A DNA stretch of 64,000 nucleotides from Ardenticatenaceae bacterium (GCA_020634235.1 JACKCB010000001.1:1736001-1800000); one strand, 5' to 3'. Positions 8,917 to 17,571 are shown, numbered from the stretch's first letter. Numbers and translations: made by a program. The notes: a model not told the origin generated them from the sequence alone.

Positions 8917-9097
8917 AATCCTCCTCCGTCACGACTAGCATCTCGCTCCGGAAATTCGCGCAACGCTCGCCACTAGCGAAATACCCCGGCAGTTTCCCGC
9001 TGTCGTCCCGCAAAACCTGGTAAAGACCTGCGGGAAATTTCACCCAAAAAATGATTCCGTACAGCCCAGTTGTGGGCAACACCTGAGATTCCAGCAC
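8900..9097 (-). CDS. Possible small protein between Rieske and cytochrome b genes
   Basis: A 65-residue frame with a GTG start, lying between the Rieske stop and the cytochrome b start and overlapping the latter by 17 bases. It has an aromatic stretch (GLYGIIFWVKFPAGLYQVL) and an acidic end (TEEDYDNFR). The ribosome-binding site (GAGAG, distant) is weak and codon bias is not decisive. The same stretch holds an inverted repeat, TTTCCCGC (8993-9000) with GCGGGAAA (9030-9037), so it may instead be an untranslated regulatory spacer. I do not recognise the protein. Confidence 0.3.
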   Translation of the reverse strand: MLESQVLPTTGLYGIIFWVKFPAGLYQVLRDDSGKLPGYFASGERCANFRSEMLVVTEEDYDNFR

Positions 9098-9139
9098 AAT
9101 GGCTCGCTCTCACACGCCAAAATGAAGTTAGCCGGAACA

Positions 9140-9781
9140 CTAGGGACAGTTGTTCAGCAAATCACAGATAAGCGTCTGCGAGGGACCATCCAGCCTGTCT
9201 CCGGTATCAACCTCAATCACCGCCGCCTGCGCCAGAATATCGTCAATTGGGACGGCCTTGAAATGCCCTTCCTCGCTGTCCGACTGGGCCAAAATCGTGC
9301 CATCCTCGGCCTTAATCGTCACGGCAAAGCGGTCCAGGGTACGCGGCGCCGGCGATTCAATCCGCCGGCCATCCAGACGATATTTGGAACCGTGGCAAGG
9401 ACATTCAAACCGTTCGTTGGTTTCGTTCCACGGATAAATACAGCCCAGGTGGGTACAGACCTTATAGATTGCCGCAACCCCAACAATATCTTCCGTTTCG
9501 TCTGAGGCGCGATACATACGCACGTTGGAATCGCGCGTATCTAAATTCACCAGCCAAAAACGGCCATCCGCTCTGTTAAACGGCGGGTCATTCTTCGGCG
9601 GCAAATCGGCGATTGACAGGCGGAACGTGCCGCCAAACTCACCCTCGCGAAAACGGGGCAGAGCAAACCAGATAAATAGGCCGGTAAACTGCGCCGCAAA
9701 TAAGGCCATGGAAGCGCCCCAAACATAAAAGAGGAATTCACGCCTGCTCATGCCACCAGCACTAACTGTCGCTTGGGCCAT
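9140..9781 (-). CDS. Rieske [2Fe-2S] iron-sulfur protein of the quinol oxidoreductase
   Basis: A 213-residue Rieske protein. The cluster ligands are in CTHLGC (C109, H111) and CPCHG (C127, H130), with C114 and C129 placed for the usual disulfide. The N-terminus carries a twin-arginine-like motif (SRREFLF, 12-18) followed by one membrane helix (about 18-42), the normal Tat-inserted topology. It takes the first electron from quinol at the outer side of the membrane and passes it to cytochrome c. It is the first gene of the minus-strand operon Rieske, (small frame), cytochrome b, diheme cytochrome c. A TTGTTT-16-TATAAT promoter lies about 200 bases upstream, just after the tRNA gene. Confidence 0.95.
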   Translation of the reverse strand: MAQATVSAGGMSRREFLFYVWGASMALFAAQFTGLFIWFALPRFREGEFGGTFRLSIADLPPKNDPPFNRADGRFWLVNLDTRDSNVRMYRASDETEDIVGVAAIYKVCTHLGCIYPWNETNERFECPCHGSKYRLDGRRIESPAPRTLDRFAVTIKAEDGTILAQSDSEEGHFKAVPIDDILAQAAVIEVDTGDRLDGPSQTLICDLLNNCP

Positions 9782-9978
9782 AACTCTTTCTCCTGCTTCT
9801 AGCTAAGTGGATCATCATGAGAACGAACCAGTATCAAACAAGACGCCAATGAATCTTTATCTTCGGCCAGGGGATATCATTGGAATTCGCTGGCGGCTGC
9901 TTCTCACTGGCTTGACTGGTTGTTTTCTTTGAAGCAACCTAAATGTCACGAGTGTGTGCTTTTTATCACAAGACAGGG

Positions 9979-10006
9979 ATTATAGCAAAGTAACGAGTGA
10001 AAACAA
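9979..10006 (-). promoter_or_regulatory. Sigma-70-type promoter for the Rieske/cytochrome b operon
   Basis: On the minus strand, TTGTTT (10001-10006) and TATAAT (9979-9984) are separated by 16 bases. It lies between tRNA-Val and the Rieske gene, predicting a leader of about 190 bases. Confidence 0.6.
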
Positions 10007-10017
10007 GAAAAGGGGAG

Positions 10018-10091
<74 letters not shown>

Positions 10092-10104
10092 TAAAGGCCC
10101 TGTC

Positions 10105-10110
10105 ATTATA
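10105..10110 (-). promoter_or_regulatory. -10 element of the tRNA-Val gene
   Basis: TATAAT on the minus strand, 14 bases before the mature tRNA start; the -35 region (CTGGCA) is imperfect. Spacing suits a short processed leader. Confidence 0.5.
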
Positions 10111-10196
10111 GCCGCCCCAAGGAATTTTGCCAGTCCTAGTTTGCGGTTTGCACTGCCACCTGGCCAAGCCCCCGGCCGGGATCCACCCCCCACCGT

Positions 10197-11339
10197 TCAG
10201 GTAGAAAAGGGAGCCGGCACAATCAACAGAAAAAACAGCAAAGTGGTACACACCGCCAGGACCTTGCGCGGCCGGTTCAGGCCGGTAATATCATTCATAG
10301 GCGGCGCGTGGCGCAGCCCACCCAACAGCACAAAGAAGGCCCAAAAAAACCAGGTCGGCGACAACAACGCCCCGGCCAGAAACAGCAGCAGGAAGACCCC
10401 ATAAGCAACCTGGTGTGCCCGGCGTCCCAGCAGCGCGTAGCTCACGTGCCCGCCATCTAGCTGGCCAATGGGCAGCAAGTTTACCCCGGTGATGAGCAGG
10501 CCAAACCAGGCCGCAAAGAAGACCGGGTGCAGGTGCAGCGTTTGCCCGGCCGGGACATCCGCAAACAGCGCCACCATCCCAGACACCAATGGGGACGACC
10601 CCAGAGCGCGCAGCGTCAGCCCGGCGCTGAAGTAGGGCACCGGGTTCGACAACAACAAGCCCACCACCAGCAGCGGCAAAGCCACCACAAACCCGGCCAA
10701 CGGCCCCGCCAGCCCAATGTCAAACAACACCGTGCGGTCTTTCATGGGCGAGCGGACGGCGATAAAAGCCCCCAGCGTCCCCAAACCACCCAAAGGCATG
10801 GGGATGAAGTAGGGCAGCGTGGCATCAACGCGGTGAAAGCGCGCCGCGAAATAATGGCCCAGTTCATGCACTCCCAAGATCGTGAGCAGGGTGAGGGCAA
10901 ACGGCGCGCCCGCCAAAACAACATCCAGCACCGCCCGGCCGGGCAGCGGCGACATCAAGTGATCCAACAGCGTGGCCTCCCCCGCCAACTGCGCCCCGGC
11001 CGACAACGTCGTCACCACCGTGGCCACAAAGAGCAGCACATTGATCAACGGGTTGCCGGTGCGCGCCTGGGTAATGATCCCCTGCATGGCCACCACCACA
11101 TCTTCACCCCGCTCCCGCCGCAGCATAGGCGTATACCCATGCGGCCGGAACCGGCGTTCAATCTCATCAAAGCTGGTGCCGGGATCATGCAGCAACTGCC
11201 CCACAAAGGCAATCGACCGGCCGCGATCTTGCCGGTGGACCCGCGTGATTTGCAGCAAATCCAGCAGCTCCGCCCGCAGCGTATCGGCCATCAGCCGGGA
11301 AGGATCAGGTTGGATGGCGTCGTAAGGTAGACCCTGCAT
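10197..11339 (-). CDS. Site-2 protease family (M50) membrane metalloprotease
   Basis: An intramembrane zinc protease of 380 residues. The catalytic HELGH motif is at 158-162 in a membrane helix, and the third zinc ligand is D295 in QLDGGH. About 95 cytosolic residues precede six or more hydrophobic segments. Such proteases release regulators from membrane-bound substrates or clear membrane peptides; the substrate here is unknown. It lies 50 bases after dcd in the same direction. The ATG at 11339 has a weak ribosome-binding site and the ATG at 11291 (MADTLRAELL) is an alternative start. Confidence 0.88.
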   Translation of the reverse strand: MQGLPYDAIQPDPSRLMADTLRAELLDLLQITRVHRQDRGRSIAFVGQLLHDPGTSFDEIERRFRPHGYTPMLRRERGEDVVVAMQGIITQARTGNPLINVLLFVATVVTTLSAGAQLAGEATLLDHLMSPLPGRAVLDVVLAGAPFALTLLTILGVHELGHYFAARFHRVDATLPYFIPMPLGGLGTLGAFIAVRSPMKDRTVLFDIGLAGPLAGFVVALPLLVVGLLLSNPVPYFSAGLTLRALGSSPLVSGMVALFADVPAGQTLHLHPVFFAAWFGLLITGVNLLPIGQLDGGHVSYALLGRRAHQVAYGVFLLLFLAGALLSPTWFFWAFFVLLGGLRHAPPMNDITGLNRPRKVLAVCTTLLFFLLIVPAPFST

Positions 11340-11389
11340 CGCTCTGCCACGTCGGAACTGTGCGCCAGACCCGGCCGGGAAACAACCCG

Positions 11390-11944
11390 CTAAATCCGCG
11401 GCAGCACAATCTGCTGCTGTCCCTGGTACTTCCCCTTGCGATCCGCATACGAAGTCTCACACACCTCGTCCGCCTGCAAGAAAATAACCTGGGCAATACC
11501 CTCCCAGGCATACACCCGGGCCGGTAAGGGCGTCGTATTAGAGATCTCCAGCGTCACATACCCCTCCCACTCCGGTTCAAAGGGCGTCACATTCACAATC
11601 AGGCCGCAGCGCGCATAAGTCGACTTGCCCAGGCAAACCGTGATCACATTGCGCGGAATACGAAAATACTCCACCGTGCGCGCCAACACAAAGGAGTTTG
11701 GCGGAATAACACACATATCTCCCTTGAAATCGACAAAAGAGTTGGGGTTAAAGTGCTTGGGATCCACCACCGCCGAATGAACATTGGTGAAAATCTTGAA
11801 CTCATCCGTCACCCGAATATCGTAGCCGTAAGAGGACAGGCCATAAGAAATAACCCCTTCCCGAATTTGCCCGTCCACAAACGGCTCAATCATCCGGTAC
11901 TCCGTCGCCATCCGCCGAATCCACGTGTCAGAACAGACACCCAT
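11390..11944 (-). CDS. dcd: dCTP deaminase
   Basis: Deaminates dCTP to dUTP, supplying the precursor for dTMP synthesis. The 184-residue product matches the family along its whole length: N-terminal MGVCSDTWIRRMA, the nucleotide-binding GKSTYARCGL (106-115), PFEPEWEGYVTLEISN (121-136) and a C-terminal tail GKYQGQQQ that closes over the substrate. The ATG at 11944 is preceded by TTTTTGGAGGCAATGGT with GGAGG at good spacing; a longer frame upstream is not supported. It could be the bifunctional deaminase/dUTPase form, which sequence inspection alone does not settle. Confidence 0.95.
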   Translation of the reverse strand: MGVCSDTWIRRMATEYRMIEPFVDGQIREGVISYGLSSYGYDIRVTDEFKIFTNVHSAVVDPKHFNPNSFVDFKGDMCVIPPNSFVLARTVEYFRIPRNVITVCLGKSTYARCGLIVNVTPFEPEWEGYVTLEISNTTPLPARVYAWEGIAQVIFLQADEVCETSYADRKGKYQGQQQIVLPRI

Positions 11945-12047
11945 ACCATTGCCTCCAAAAAGCCAAGAATTGTACGTAGGGCATTGTAACATGCTTGGAA
12001 GGGGCCACAAAATCCCTTCTGCCCCGGCCGGGCCGCCCCCAACCAAC

Positions 12048-13793
12048 CTACGCCGGGCCAACCAGCTCCGCCAACTGCCAGCGCCGCACAGCGTTGATCA
12101 GGTACAAACGCTGCCCCGGCCGGAGCGTCTCCCGCCGGATCACCCCCTCCTCAATCTCACCCTGGTCCAGCAGCCACTGGCGATACGTGCCCGGCAGCAG
12201 GCCGCAGGCCACCGGCGGCGTCAGCCGCCGCCCGTCCCGCTCCACCACCACATTGGCCGTCGTCGCCTCGGTCAGCTCCCCCTGCTCATTCCACAACAAC
12301 ACCTCGTCGCACCCCGGCCGGGACCCCCTGGCCGCTTCATACACCCCCCGCTGCGTCGTCTTGTGGTACAAAAACAAATCCGTGCGCGACACCGGCCGGG
12401 ACGCCCAGCCCACCCGCCGCACCCCACCATCCATCTCGCCCAACGGCAGCACCTGCACCCCAACCGCCCCCGTCTCCGCCACCAGCAGCCGGACCTTGCA
12501 AGGCCCGCTTGCCGTCACGGCCAACTGCGCGCGAACCGCCACCTCATCGAGCGGCACGCCAAAATAGGCCGCCGAATCGGCCAGCCGCCGCAAATGATAA
12601 TCCAACAGAAAGAAACCCTCCTCCGGCGTCCACAGCATCGTCTCCAGCAGCGAAAAAGCAGGTCGCCGCGCCGCCAGCACCTGCGCCTTGACCTGGCACT
12701 CCTGGTACTCCTCCTCGGCCGTCGAATCCCACACAATGCCGCCGCCCACGCCATACGTCGCCCGGCCGGGTTCCTTCTCCACCACCACCGTACGAATAGC
12801 CACGTTAAACTGCGCCCGCCGGCCGGGAGCCAGGTAGCCAATCGCCCCCGTATAAACCCCACGCGGCTCCGCCTCCAAGGCCCGGATAATACGCATGGTG
12901 CTGTGCTTCGGCGCGCCCGTAATCGAGGCACAGGGGAACATCGCCGCCATGATCTCGCTGAGCGGCGCGCTCGTCTCCGCCATCACCGTGGAGGTCATTT
13001 GCCACACCGTAGGATAACGCTCCACGGCAAACAACGCCGGCACCTGCACGCTGCCCACCGCCGCCACCCGCCCCATATCATTGCGAATCATGTCCACAAT
13101 CATCACATTCTCGGCCCGGTTCTTGGCCGACTGCTGCAGCCACCCCGGCCGGGTCACATCCTCAGCCTGGGTCAATGCCCGGCCGGCCGTGCCCTTCATC
13201 GGCCGCGAAACCAGCCGGGAGCCATCCAGCCGGAAAAACAGCTCCGGCGAGGCAGAGCAGATGGCCAGCCGGCCGGTGTCCACAAAAGCGGCATAGCGCC
13301 CCTGCGGCTCCTGCGGCAACCGCCGTTCCTGCTGTGCCCTTACCAGGTCGGCAAACAGCGCCAGCGGCTGCCCCAAAAAATCGGCCCGCAGCGGAAAGGT
13401 GTAGTTGACCTGGTACGTCTCTCCCCGAGCGATGTGCGTTTTGATAGCCGCGATAGCCTGGGCATAAGCCGCCCGGTCCACGCCCGCCTGCCACGGACCT
13501 AACTGGTACGCCCCCACCCCGGCCGGGGGCCAATCTACCGGGCGCACATTTCCCGGCCGGTACAGCCCCAGGCACAGCAGCGGATAATCGGGCGACCCGG
13601 CCGGGTGCACCGCCAAGCCAAAGGCCGCGGCCGCCTCATAAGCCACAAACCCGGCCGCGTAATAACCCGCCGCAGTCGCCGCCTCTGCCGCTTGCAGGCA
13701 CGGCCACACCTCGCCCGGCCGGGAAGCCACCAACACCCGTTCTGCCGCCGCAAATTGCAGCCACCCCCCCTCATCCTGCAAGAGAACTCTCAC
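12048..13793 (-). CDS. pabBC: Fused aminodeoxychorismate synthase component I / aminodeoxychorismate lyase
   Basis: A 581-residue fusion that would make p-aminobenzoate for folate: the N-terminal chorismate-binding half (about 85-350) aminates chorismate and the C-terminal class IV aminotransferase half (about 365-581) eliminates pyruvate. Diagnostic strings are SPELFF, RPMKGTAGR, KNRAENVMIVDMIRND, ITGAPKHSTM and GVYTGAIGY in PabB, and LLETMLWT, LTEATTANVV and CGLLPGTYRQ in PabC. No amidotransferase (PabA) is in the window. The gene carries a dozen copies of CCGGCCGG, one of the densest loads here, mostly in linker-like positions. It starts 26 bases after proC ends and belongs to the same minus-strand run. 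Confidence 0.93.
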   Translation of the reverse strand: MRVLLQDEGGWLQFAAAERVLVASRPGEVWPCLQAAEAATAAGYYAAGFVAYEAAAAFGLAVHPAGSPDYPLLCLGLYRPGNVRPVDWPPAGVGAYQLGPWQAGVDRAAYAQAIAAIKTHIARGETYQVNYTFPLRADFLGQPLALFADLVRAQQERRLPQEPQGRYAAFVDTGRLAICSASPELFFRLDGSRLVSRPMKGTAGRALTQAEDVTRPGWLQQSAKNRAENVMIVDMIRNDMGRVAAVGSVQVPALFAVERYPTVWQMTSTVMAETSAPLSEIMAAMFPCASITGAPKHSTMRIIRALEAEPRGVYTGAIGYLAPGRRAQFNVAIRTVVVEKEPGRATYGVGGGIVWDSTAEEEYQECQVKAQVLAARRPAFSLLETMLWTPEEGFFLLDYHLRRLADSAAYFGVPLDEVAVRAQLAVTASGPCKVRLLVAETGAVGVQVLPLGEMDGGVRRVGWASRPVSRTDLFLYHKTTQRGVYEAARGSRPGCDEVLLWNEQGELTEATTANVVVERDGRRLTPPVACGLLPGTYRQWLLDQGEIEEGVIRRETLRPGQRLYLINAVRRWQLAELVGPA

Positions 13794-13819
13794 GTTGTCC
13801 GGTTAGGCCCGTTCACAGG

Positions 13820-14659
13820 TTACAGGTCGAGCGTGGGGCGTTTTTTGCCCTGGCCCAGGGAGATGGAGCGCTGGTAAGCGGCAAAGATGCCGTGGGAGAT
13901 CACGGTGCGCAGCCCGCCCTTCTCCATTTCATACAAAGCCGCGGCCGTGGTCCCCCCCGGCGAGGTTACCTGGTTGCGCAGTTCCGCCTCATGCTTGTGC
14001 GCCTGGGCAGCATACGCCACCGAGCCACGCAGCGTTTGCATCACCAACTGCGTGGCCACCCGGCGCGAAAAGCCCATATGCACCCCGGCATCAATCATCG
14101 CCTCCATGAACATAAACACGTACGCCGGGCCGGTGCCACTGAGCGCGGTGGCCATGTCCAGGTAATCCTCCTCATCCACATACAGCTCCTGCCCCAACGA
14201 GCCTAAGATCGCCTGGGCCTGCTGCTGCTGCCGCTCTTCCACCTCCAGCGTAGCCGTCCAAACCGTCATCCCCTGGCCAATCTGGGCCGGGGTGTTGGGC
14301 ATGGCCCGCACCACCGCCGCATGGGCTGTGCCATCGGCCAGCTTGCGAATGGGCGCACCGGCCACAATGGACAGCAGCAAGTTCTGCCGCCGCAGTTGGC
14401 CGCGAATCTCATTCATGGCGCTAACCAACACTTGCGGCTTCACCGACAACACAACGATGTCACCCGCTTCGGCGGCGTCGCGGTTGCTGGTCGTGGTGCG
14501 AATGCCGTGCCGGTCGTGCAGGTGTATGCCGCGCTCCGGCCGGGGACCGGCGGCAATAATCTGCTCCGGTTTCACAATCTTCAGCGCCAACAGGCCGCGA
14601 ATCATCGCTTCGGCCATCATGCCGCTGCCAATAAAGGAGATGATATTGTTCTCAAACAT
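13820..14659 (-). CDS. proC: Pyrroline-5-carboxylate reductase
   Basis: Last step of proline synthesis: NAD(P)H-dependent reduction of 1-pyrroline-5-carboxylate. The 279-residue product has the Rossmann motif FIGSGMMAEAMI near the N-terminus, VRAMPNTPAQIGQG in the middle and the dimer/active-site region ALSGTGPAYVFMFMEAM. The ATG at 14659 has GGAG six bases before it and overlaps the menC end by 8 bases, so translation is probably coupled; a TTG at 14671 is a weaker alternative. Confidence 0.95.
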   Translation of the reverse strand: MFENNIISFIGSGMMAEAMIRGLLALKIVKPEQIIAAGPRPERGIHLHDRHGIRTTTSNRDAAEAGDIVVLSVKPQVLVSAMNEIRGQLRRQNLLLSIVAGAPIRKLADGTAHAAVVRAMPNTPAQIGQGMTVWTATLEVEERQQQQAQAILGSLGQELYVDEEDYLDMATALSGTGPAYVFMFMEAMIDAGVHMGFSRRVATQLVMQTLRGSVAYAAQAHKHEAELRNQVTSPGGTTAAALYEMEKGGLRTVISHGIFAAYQRSISLGQGKKRPTLDL

Positions 14660-15785
14660 GAGTTGCTCCAAACGTCTGCCGGCGCACGGTCACGGCGGCC
14701 AACTGCTTCCGGTCAACTTCCACACCCAGCCCCGGCCGGGTTGGGACGGTCATGGTGCTGTCCTCTGCATTCAGCACAAACGGCGCGGTAATATCCACTT
14801 CGTAATAGCGCGCCGTGGCCGAAATATCGCCCGGCAGCGTGAAGCCAGGCAGCGCAGCCAAAGCTAGCTGCGCCGCCCGCCCCACGCCCGTCTCCAACAT
14901 GCCGCCGCACCAAACCGGCACACCGGCCGCCCAGCACAGGTCATGGATGCGCCGCGCTTCCACCCAACCCGTCACCCGCGAAGGCTTGATATTGATGATG
15001 TCACAGGCACCCAGGGCCAACGCGTAGCGGGCATGGTCGGCCGAGTGAATGCTTTCGTCCAGGCAGAGCGGCGTCTGGATTTGCGGCCGCAGCAGGCTGT
15101 GGTCGTAGATATCCTCGTAGCCCAGCGGCTGCTCCAGCATGAGCAGGTCCAGGTCGTCCAACTGCTGCAAGAGGGGCGCATCGCTCAACTGATAAGCGGA
15201 GTTGGCATCTAGCATGATGGGCACATCGGGGAAGGCTTCGCGGGCGCGGCGGGCCAGGTCCACGTCCCGGCCGGGTTTAATCTTCAGCTTAATGCGCCCA
15301 TACCCCTGCTCCAGGTAACCCTGAATCACCGCCAGCGTCGCGTCAATGGTCGGCTGCAAGCCAATGCTCACCCCCACCTTCACCCGCGAGCGCGCCCCTT
15401 CGGGGTAGGGGCGGGCCAGCTTGTGGGCCAGGGAAAGGCCATCACGCTGGGCCGCCAGGTCCCACACCGCCTGCTCCAATCCCGCCTTGGCCAGCGGATG
15501 GCCGCGCACGAACTGCATCAGACCCACCAGCTCTTCCGGTTCCTCGACCTCCTGGCCCAACGCGGCCGGGATCAAGAAATCGCTCAGGATGTGCCAGGCC
15601 GTGCCCACCGTTTCATAGCTGTAGCCGGGGGTGTTGGTGGCCACGCACTCCCCCCAACCCGTCGCCCCCGCACTGCGGACGGCCAGGATCAGTGAATCAC
15701 GCTGCTGCTGCGGCCCAAAGCTGGTGACAAACGGTGCCACAAGCCGCTGGCTAATGTGAAAAAGCTCAATCTGTTCCAGTTTCAT
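14652..15785 (-). CDS. menC: o-Succinylbenzoate synthase / N-acylamino-acid racemase (enolase superfamily)
   Basis: A 377-residue enolase-superfamily enzyme. The family dehydrates SHCHC to o-succinylbenzoate in menaquinone synthesis, and many members also racemise N-succinyl amino acids. Catalytic features are the KxK pair in RIKLKIKPG, the metal ligands in MLDANSAY, MLEQPL and CLDES, and the second lysine in INIKPSRVTG. It overlaps the upstream GNAT gene by ATGA and the downstream proC by 8 bases. No other men gene is nearby, while the GNAT neighbour is of the type paired with N-succinylamino acid racemases, so the racemase role is a real alternative. Both activities could coexist. Confidence 0.88.
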   Translation of the reverse strand: MKLEQIELFHISQRLVAPFVTSFGPQQQRDSLILAVRSAGATGWGECVATNTPGYSYETVGTAWHILSDFLIPAALGQEVEEPEELVGLMQFVRGHPLAKAGLEQAVWDLAAQRDGLSLAHKLARPYPEGARSRVKVGVSIGLQPTIDATLAVIQGYLEQGYGRIKLKIKPGRDVDLARRAREAFPDVPIMLDANSAYQLSDAPLLQQLDDLDLLMLEQPLGYEDIYDHSLLRPQIQTPLCLDESIHSADHARYALALGACDIINIKPSRVTGWVEARRIHDLCWAAGVPVWCGGMLETGVGRAAQLALAALPGFTLPGDISATARYYEVDITAPFVLNAEDSTMTVPTRPGLGVEVDRKQLAAVTVRRQTFGATHV

Positions 15786-16660
15786 ACGACCTCATTCGTT
15801 CGTGCGCTCGCACGTTCCAACGTGTAAAAAGCCCGGCCGGGGTCACTGCGGACAAAATCGGTGACCTGGTAGCCGGCAGCAAAGTAATGTTCAAAGAGCT
15901 GGCGGGTGTGGTCGCGCCATTGGCGGGCCAGGGGCATGTCTTGCTGCTTCAGGCGCTGAAAATCGGCCGGGATTTCGGCCAGGAGGAGGGGTTGGTCGCT
16001 GTGCACAAACCCGGCCGGGGGGATCGCCAGCCCCGGCCCGCCGCCGGTGGGCGTGTTCAGCGGCACCGCGCCGCCGGCCAGCAGCGCGGCATAATCCGGC
16101 CGGGGGCGCTGCGGGGCCAGCCGCCCGGTCACATGCTCGCTGCCAACCCACCAGGCCACATAGAAGCGATCCGAGGCCAACCCGGCGTTGATGCCGGTCA
16201 TCTCGCCGTGGAAGTTGCGCAAATAATGGCCACACACCGCGCCCAGCCGGCCAATGTTTAGCCAGGCGTTGCGCCCCTCCAGCGGGTCATACGTCCAGGT
16301 GACCAGGGCCAGGCCGCGGCGGCGGGCAAAGTCGCGCTGGGCCAGCTTTAGCCGGTAGCCCACGTGCTGGTTCTGGTAGCCGGGCAGCACGCCCATGATA
16401 ACGGAATAGAGTTGGTGCTGGCCAGCCCCGGCCGGGGTTGGCGGCAGCATCGTTGTCAGCCGCGTGCCCAGCACACCCAGCAAGAAGCCCACCAGCCGGG
16501 CACCATCAAAAGCACCCAGCAGCAGCGAGCCGTTAAACTGCAGCGCGTGCATCATCCGCACCGGGATAATCTCCACGTCGCTCATTTGCCACACGTCCCG
16601 CTGCAGCGCTTCCAACTGCCGCAGTTCCGCCTCCCCGTCAATGGCATGGATATCAATCAT
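15782..16660 (-). CDS. GNAT-family acetyl/succinyltransferase (COG3375-like)
   Basis: A 292-residue protein with an N-terminal GNAT fold: the acyl-CoA-binding stretch is around VIMGVLPGYQNQHVGYRLK (about 88-106). The C-terminal part (FYVAWWVGSEHV, about 160) fits the COG3375 type. It is translationally coupled to menC through a 4-base ATGA overlap. In Geobacillus-type pathways a GNAT D-amino acid N-succinyltransferase acts with an enolase-superfamily racemase to turn D- into L-amino acids, which makes this pairing suggestive. The ATG is preceded by GAGGCCT. Substrate is inferred. Confidence 0.75.
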   Translation of the reverse strand: MIDIHAIDGEAELRQLEALQRDVWQMSDVEIIPVRMMHALQFNGSLLLGAFDGARLVGFLLGVLGTRLTTMLPPTPAGAGQHQLYSVIMGVLPGYQNQHVGYRLKLAQRDFARRRGLALVTWTYDPLEGRNAWLNIGRLGAVCGHYLRNFHGEMTGINAGLASDRFYVAWWVGSEHVTGRLAPQRPRPDYAALLAGGAVPLNTPTGGGPGLAIPPAGFVHSDQPLLLAEIPADFQRLKQQDMPLARQWRDHTRQLFEHYFAAGYQVTDFVRSDPGRAFYTLERASARTNEVV

Positions 16661-16719
16661 AGGCCTCAGTTTTTCAAGCTAGCAGCTTGTCAGAAAAGTC
16701 CAGGATATGGTTATTTTGC

Positions 16720-16797
16720 CACCGATTAACACGGATTTGCGCGGAAAACAGAACCAAATTCGTGTTCATTCGTGTTCATTCGTGGCTAAATTTACTT
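16720..16797. repeat. Intergenic repeat with tandem ATTCGTGTTC units
   Basis: The spacer contains CACCGATTAACACGGATTTG (16720-16739) followed by ATTCGTGTTC, ATTCGTGTTC, ATTCGTGGCT in direct tandem (16758-16787). Similar blocks with cognate arms (ATCCGTGTTCATCCGTGGC-like) are scattered between genes in many environmental bacterial genomes, by recollection. AT-rich compared with both neighbours; no reading frame. Confidence 0.55.
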
Positions 16798-16817
16798 TCT
16801 GCTAGCGCCAGCTCTGG

Positions 16818-17564
16818 TCAGGTAATATACCAACGAAAAATCTCGGCTCCCCACCACAACATCAACAGCCCGCCCAGCGCCAGGTAAGGGCCGTAGGGGA
16901 TGTAGCTGCGGCGCGCCCGCCGGCGGGTAAAGACCAGGAGCAGGCTGACCACGCCACCCAGCAAGATACCAATCACCAGGGCAAAGACAATGTACGGAAA
17001 GCCCAGCATCGCCCCCATGGTCATCGAGAGGGTGACGTCGCCAAAACCCAACGCCCCCGGCCCAAACAGGAACTGCCCCAGCAGAAAGAAAAGATAAAAG
17101 GCCACAAAGCCGACCACCGCCCCAATGAGGGCCAGCTTCAGGTTGGTGTGGGACACAAAGAAGCTGCCCAGCAGGGCCAGCAGGGTGCTGGGAAAGGTTA
17201 CAATGTGCAAAATAAGCCGGTGTTCCAGGTCGGTGATAATGATCAGGATGAGGATGGCGGTGTAGAGGGCACCAAAGATGAGGTCCCCCGGCCGGGTGAA
17301 CACCAGCGGCAGCAGGGCAAAAAGGAACGGCAGGCCAATCTCCAGGGCCACCGCGCGCCGCGCCGTGGCCCGCCCACACTGCGGGCAATGCCCACCCTGA
17401 AACATCAGCCGCCCCAGCGCCAGCCACCCGGCCGGGGCAAACCCATGGCCACACTGCGTACAATGCGGCCGCCGCACCCGCGCCCGCGCCGGTAAATCAT
17501 CCGCCAACACATTCAGCAGCAGCGCCACCAACAGACCAAACAAAGCAAAGAGGAGATAGATCAT
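16818..17564 (-). CDS. Prepilin peptidase / N-methyltransferase (A24 family)
   Basis: Cleaves and usually N-methylates type IV prepilins or pseudopilins at the inner membrane. The 248-residue product has the cytosolic zinc-binding insert with CTQC and CPQC (about 36-39 and 61-64), the first catalytic aspartate in ITDLEHRLI and the second in GFGDVTLSM, and about seven membrane helices. No pilin or assembly ATPase is in the window, so its substrates lie elsewhere. A TATAAT sits 7 bases before the ATG, suggesting a leaderless transcript independent of the lipoprotein gene upstream. Confidence 0.93.
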   Translation of the reverse strand: MIYLLFALFGLLVALLLNVLADDLPARARVRRPHCTQCGHGFAPAGWLALGRLMFQGGHCPQCGRATARRAVALEIGLPFLFALLPLVFTRPGDLIFGALYTAILILIIITDLEHRLILHIVTFPSTLLALLGSFFVSHTNLKLALIGAVVGFVAFYLFFLLGQFLFGPGALGFGDVTLSMTMGAMLGFPYIVFALVIGILLGGVVSLLLVFTRRRARRSYIPYGPYLALGGLLMLWWGAEIFRWYIT

Positions 17565-17571
17565 GGCGGGA

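Noticed and set aside
11925..13502. Long plus-strand reading frame of 525 residues opposite dcd and pabBC
   Set aside because: Low-complexity Arg/Pro/His-rich translation, opposite two well-matched enzymes; a shadow of high-GC coding sequence.
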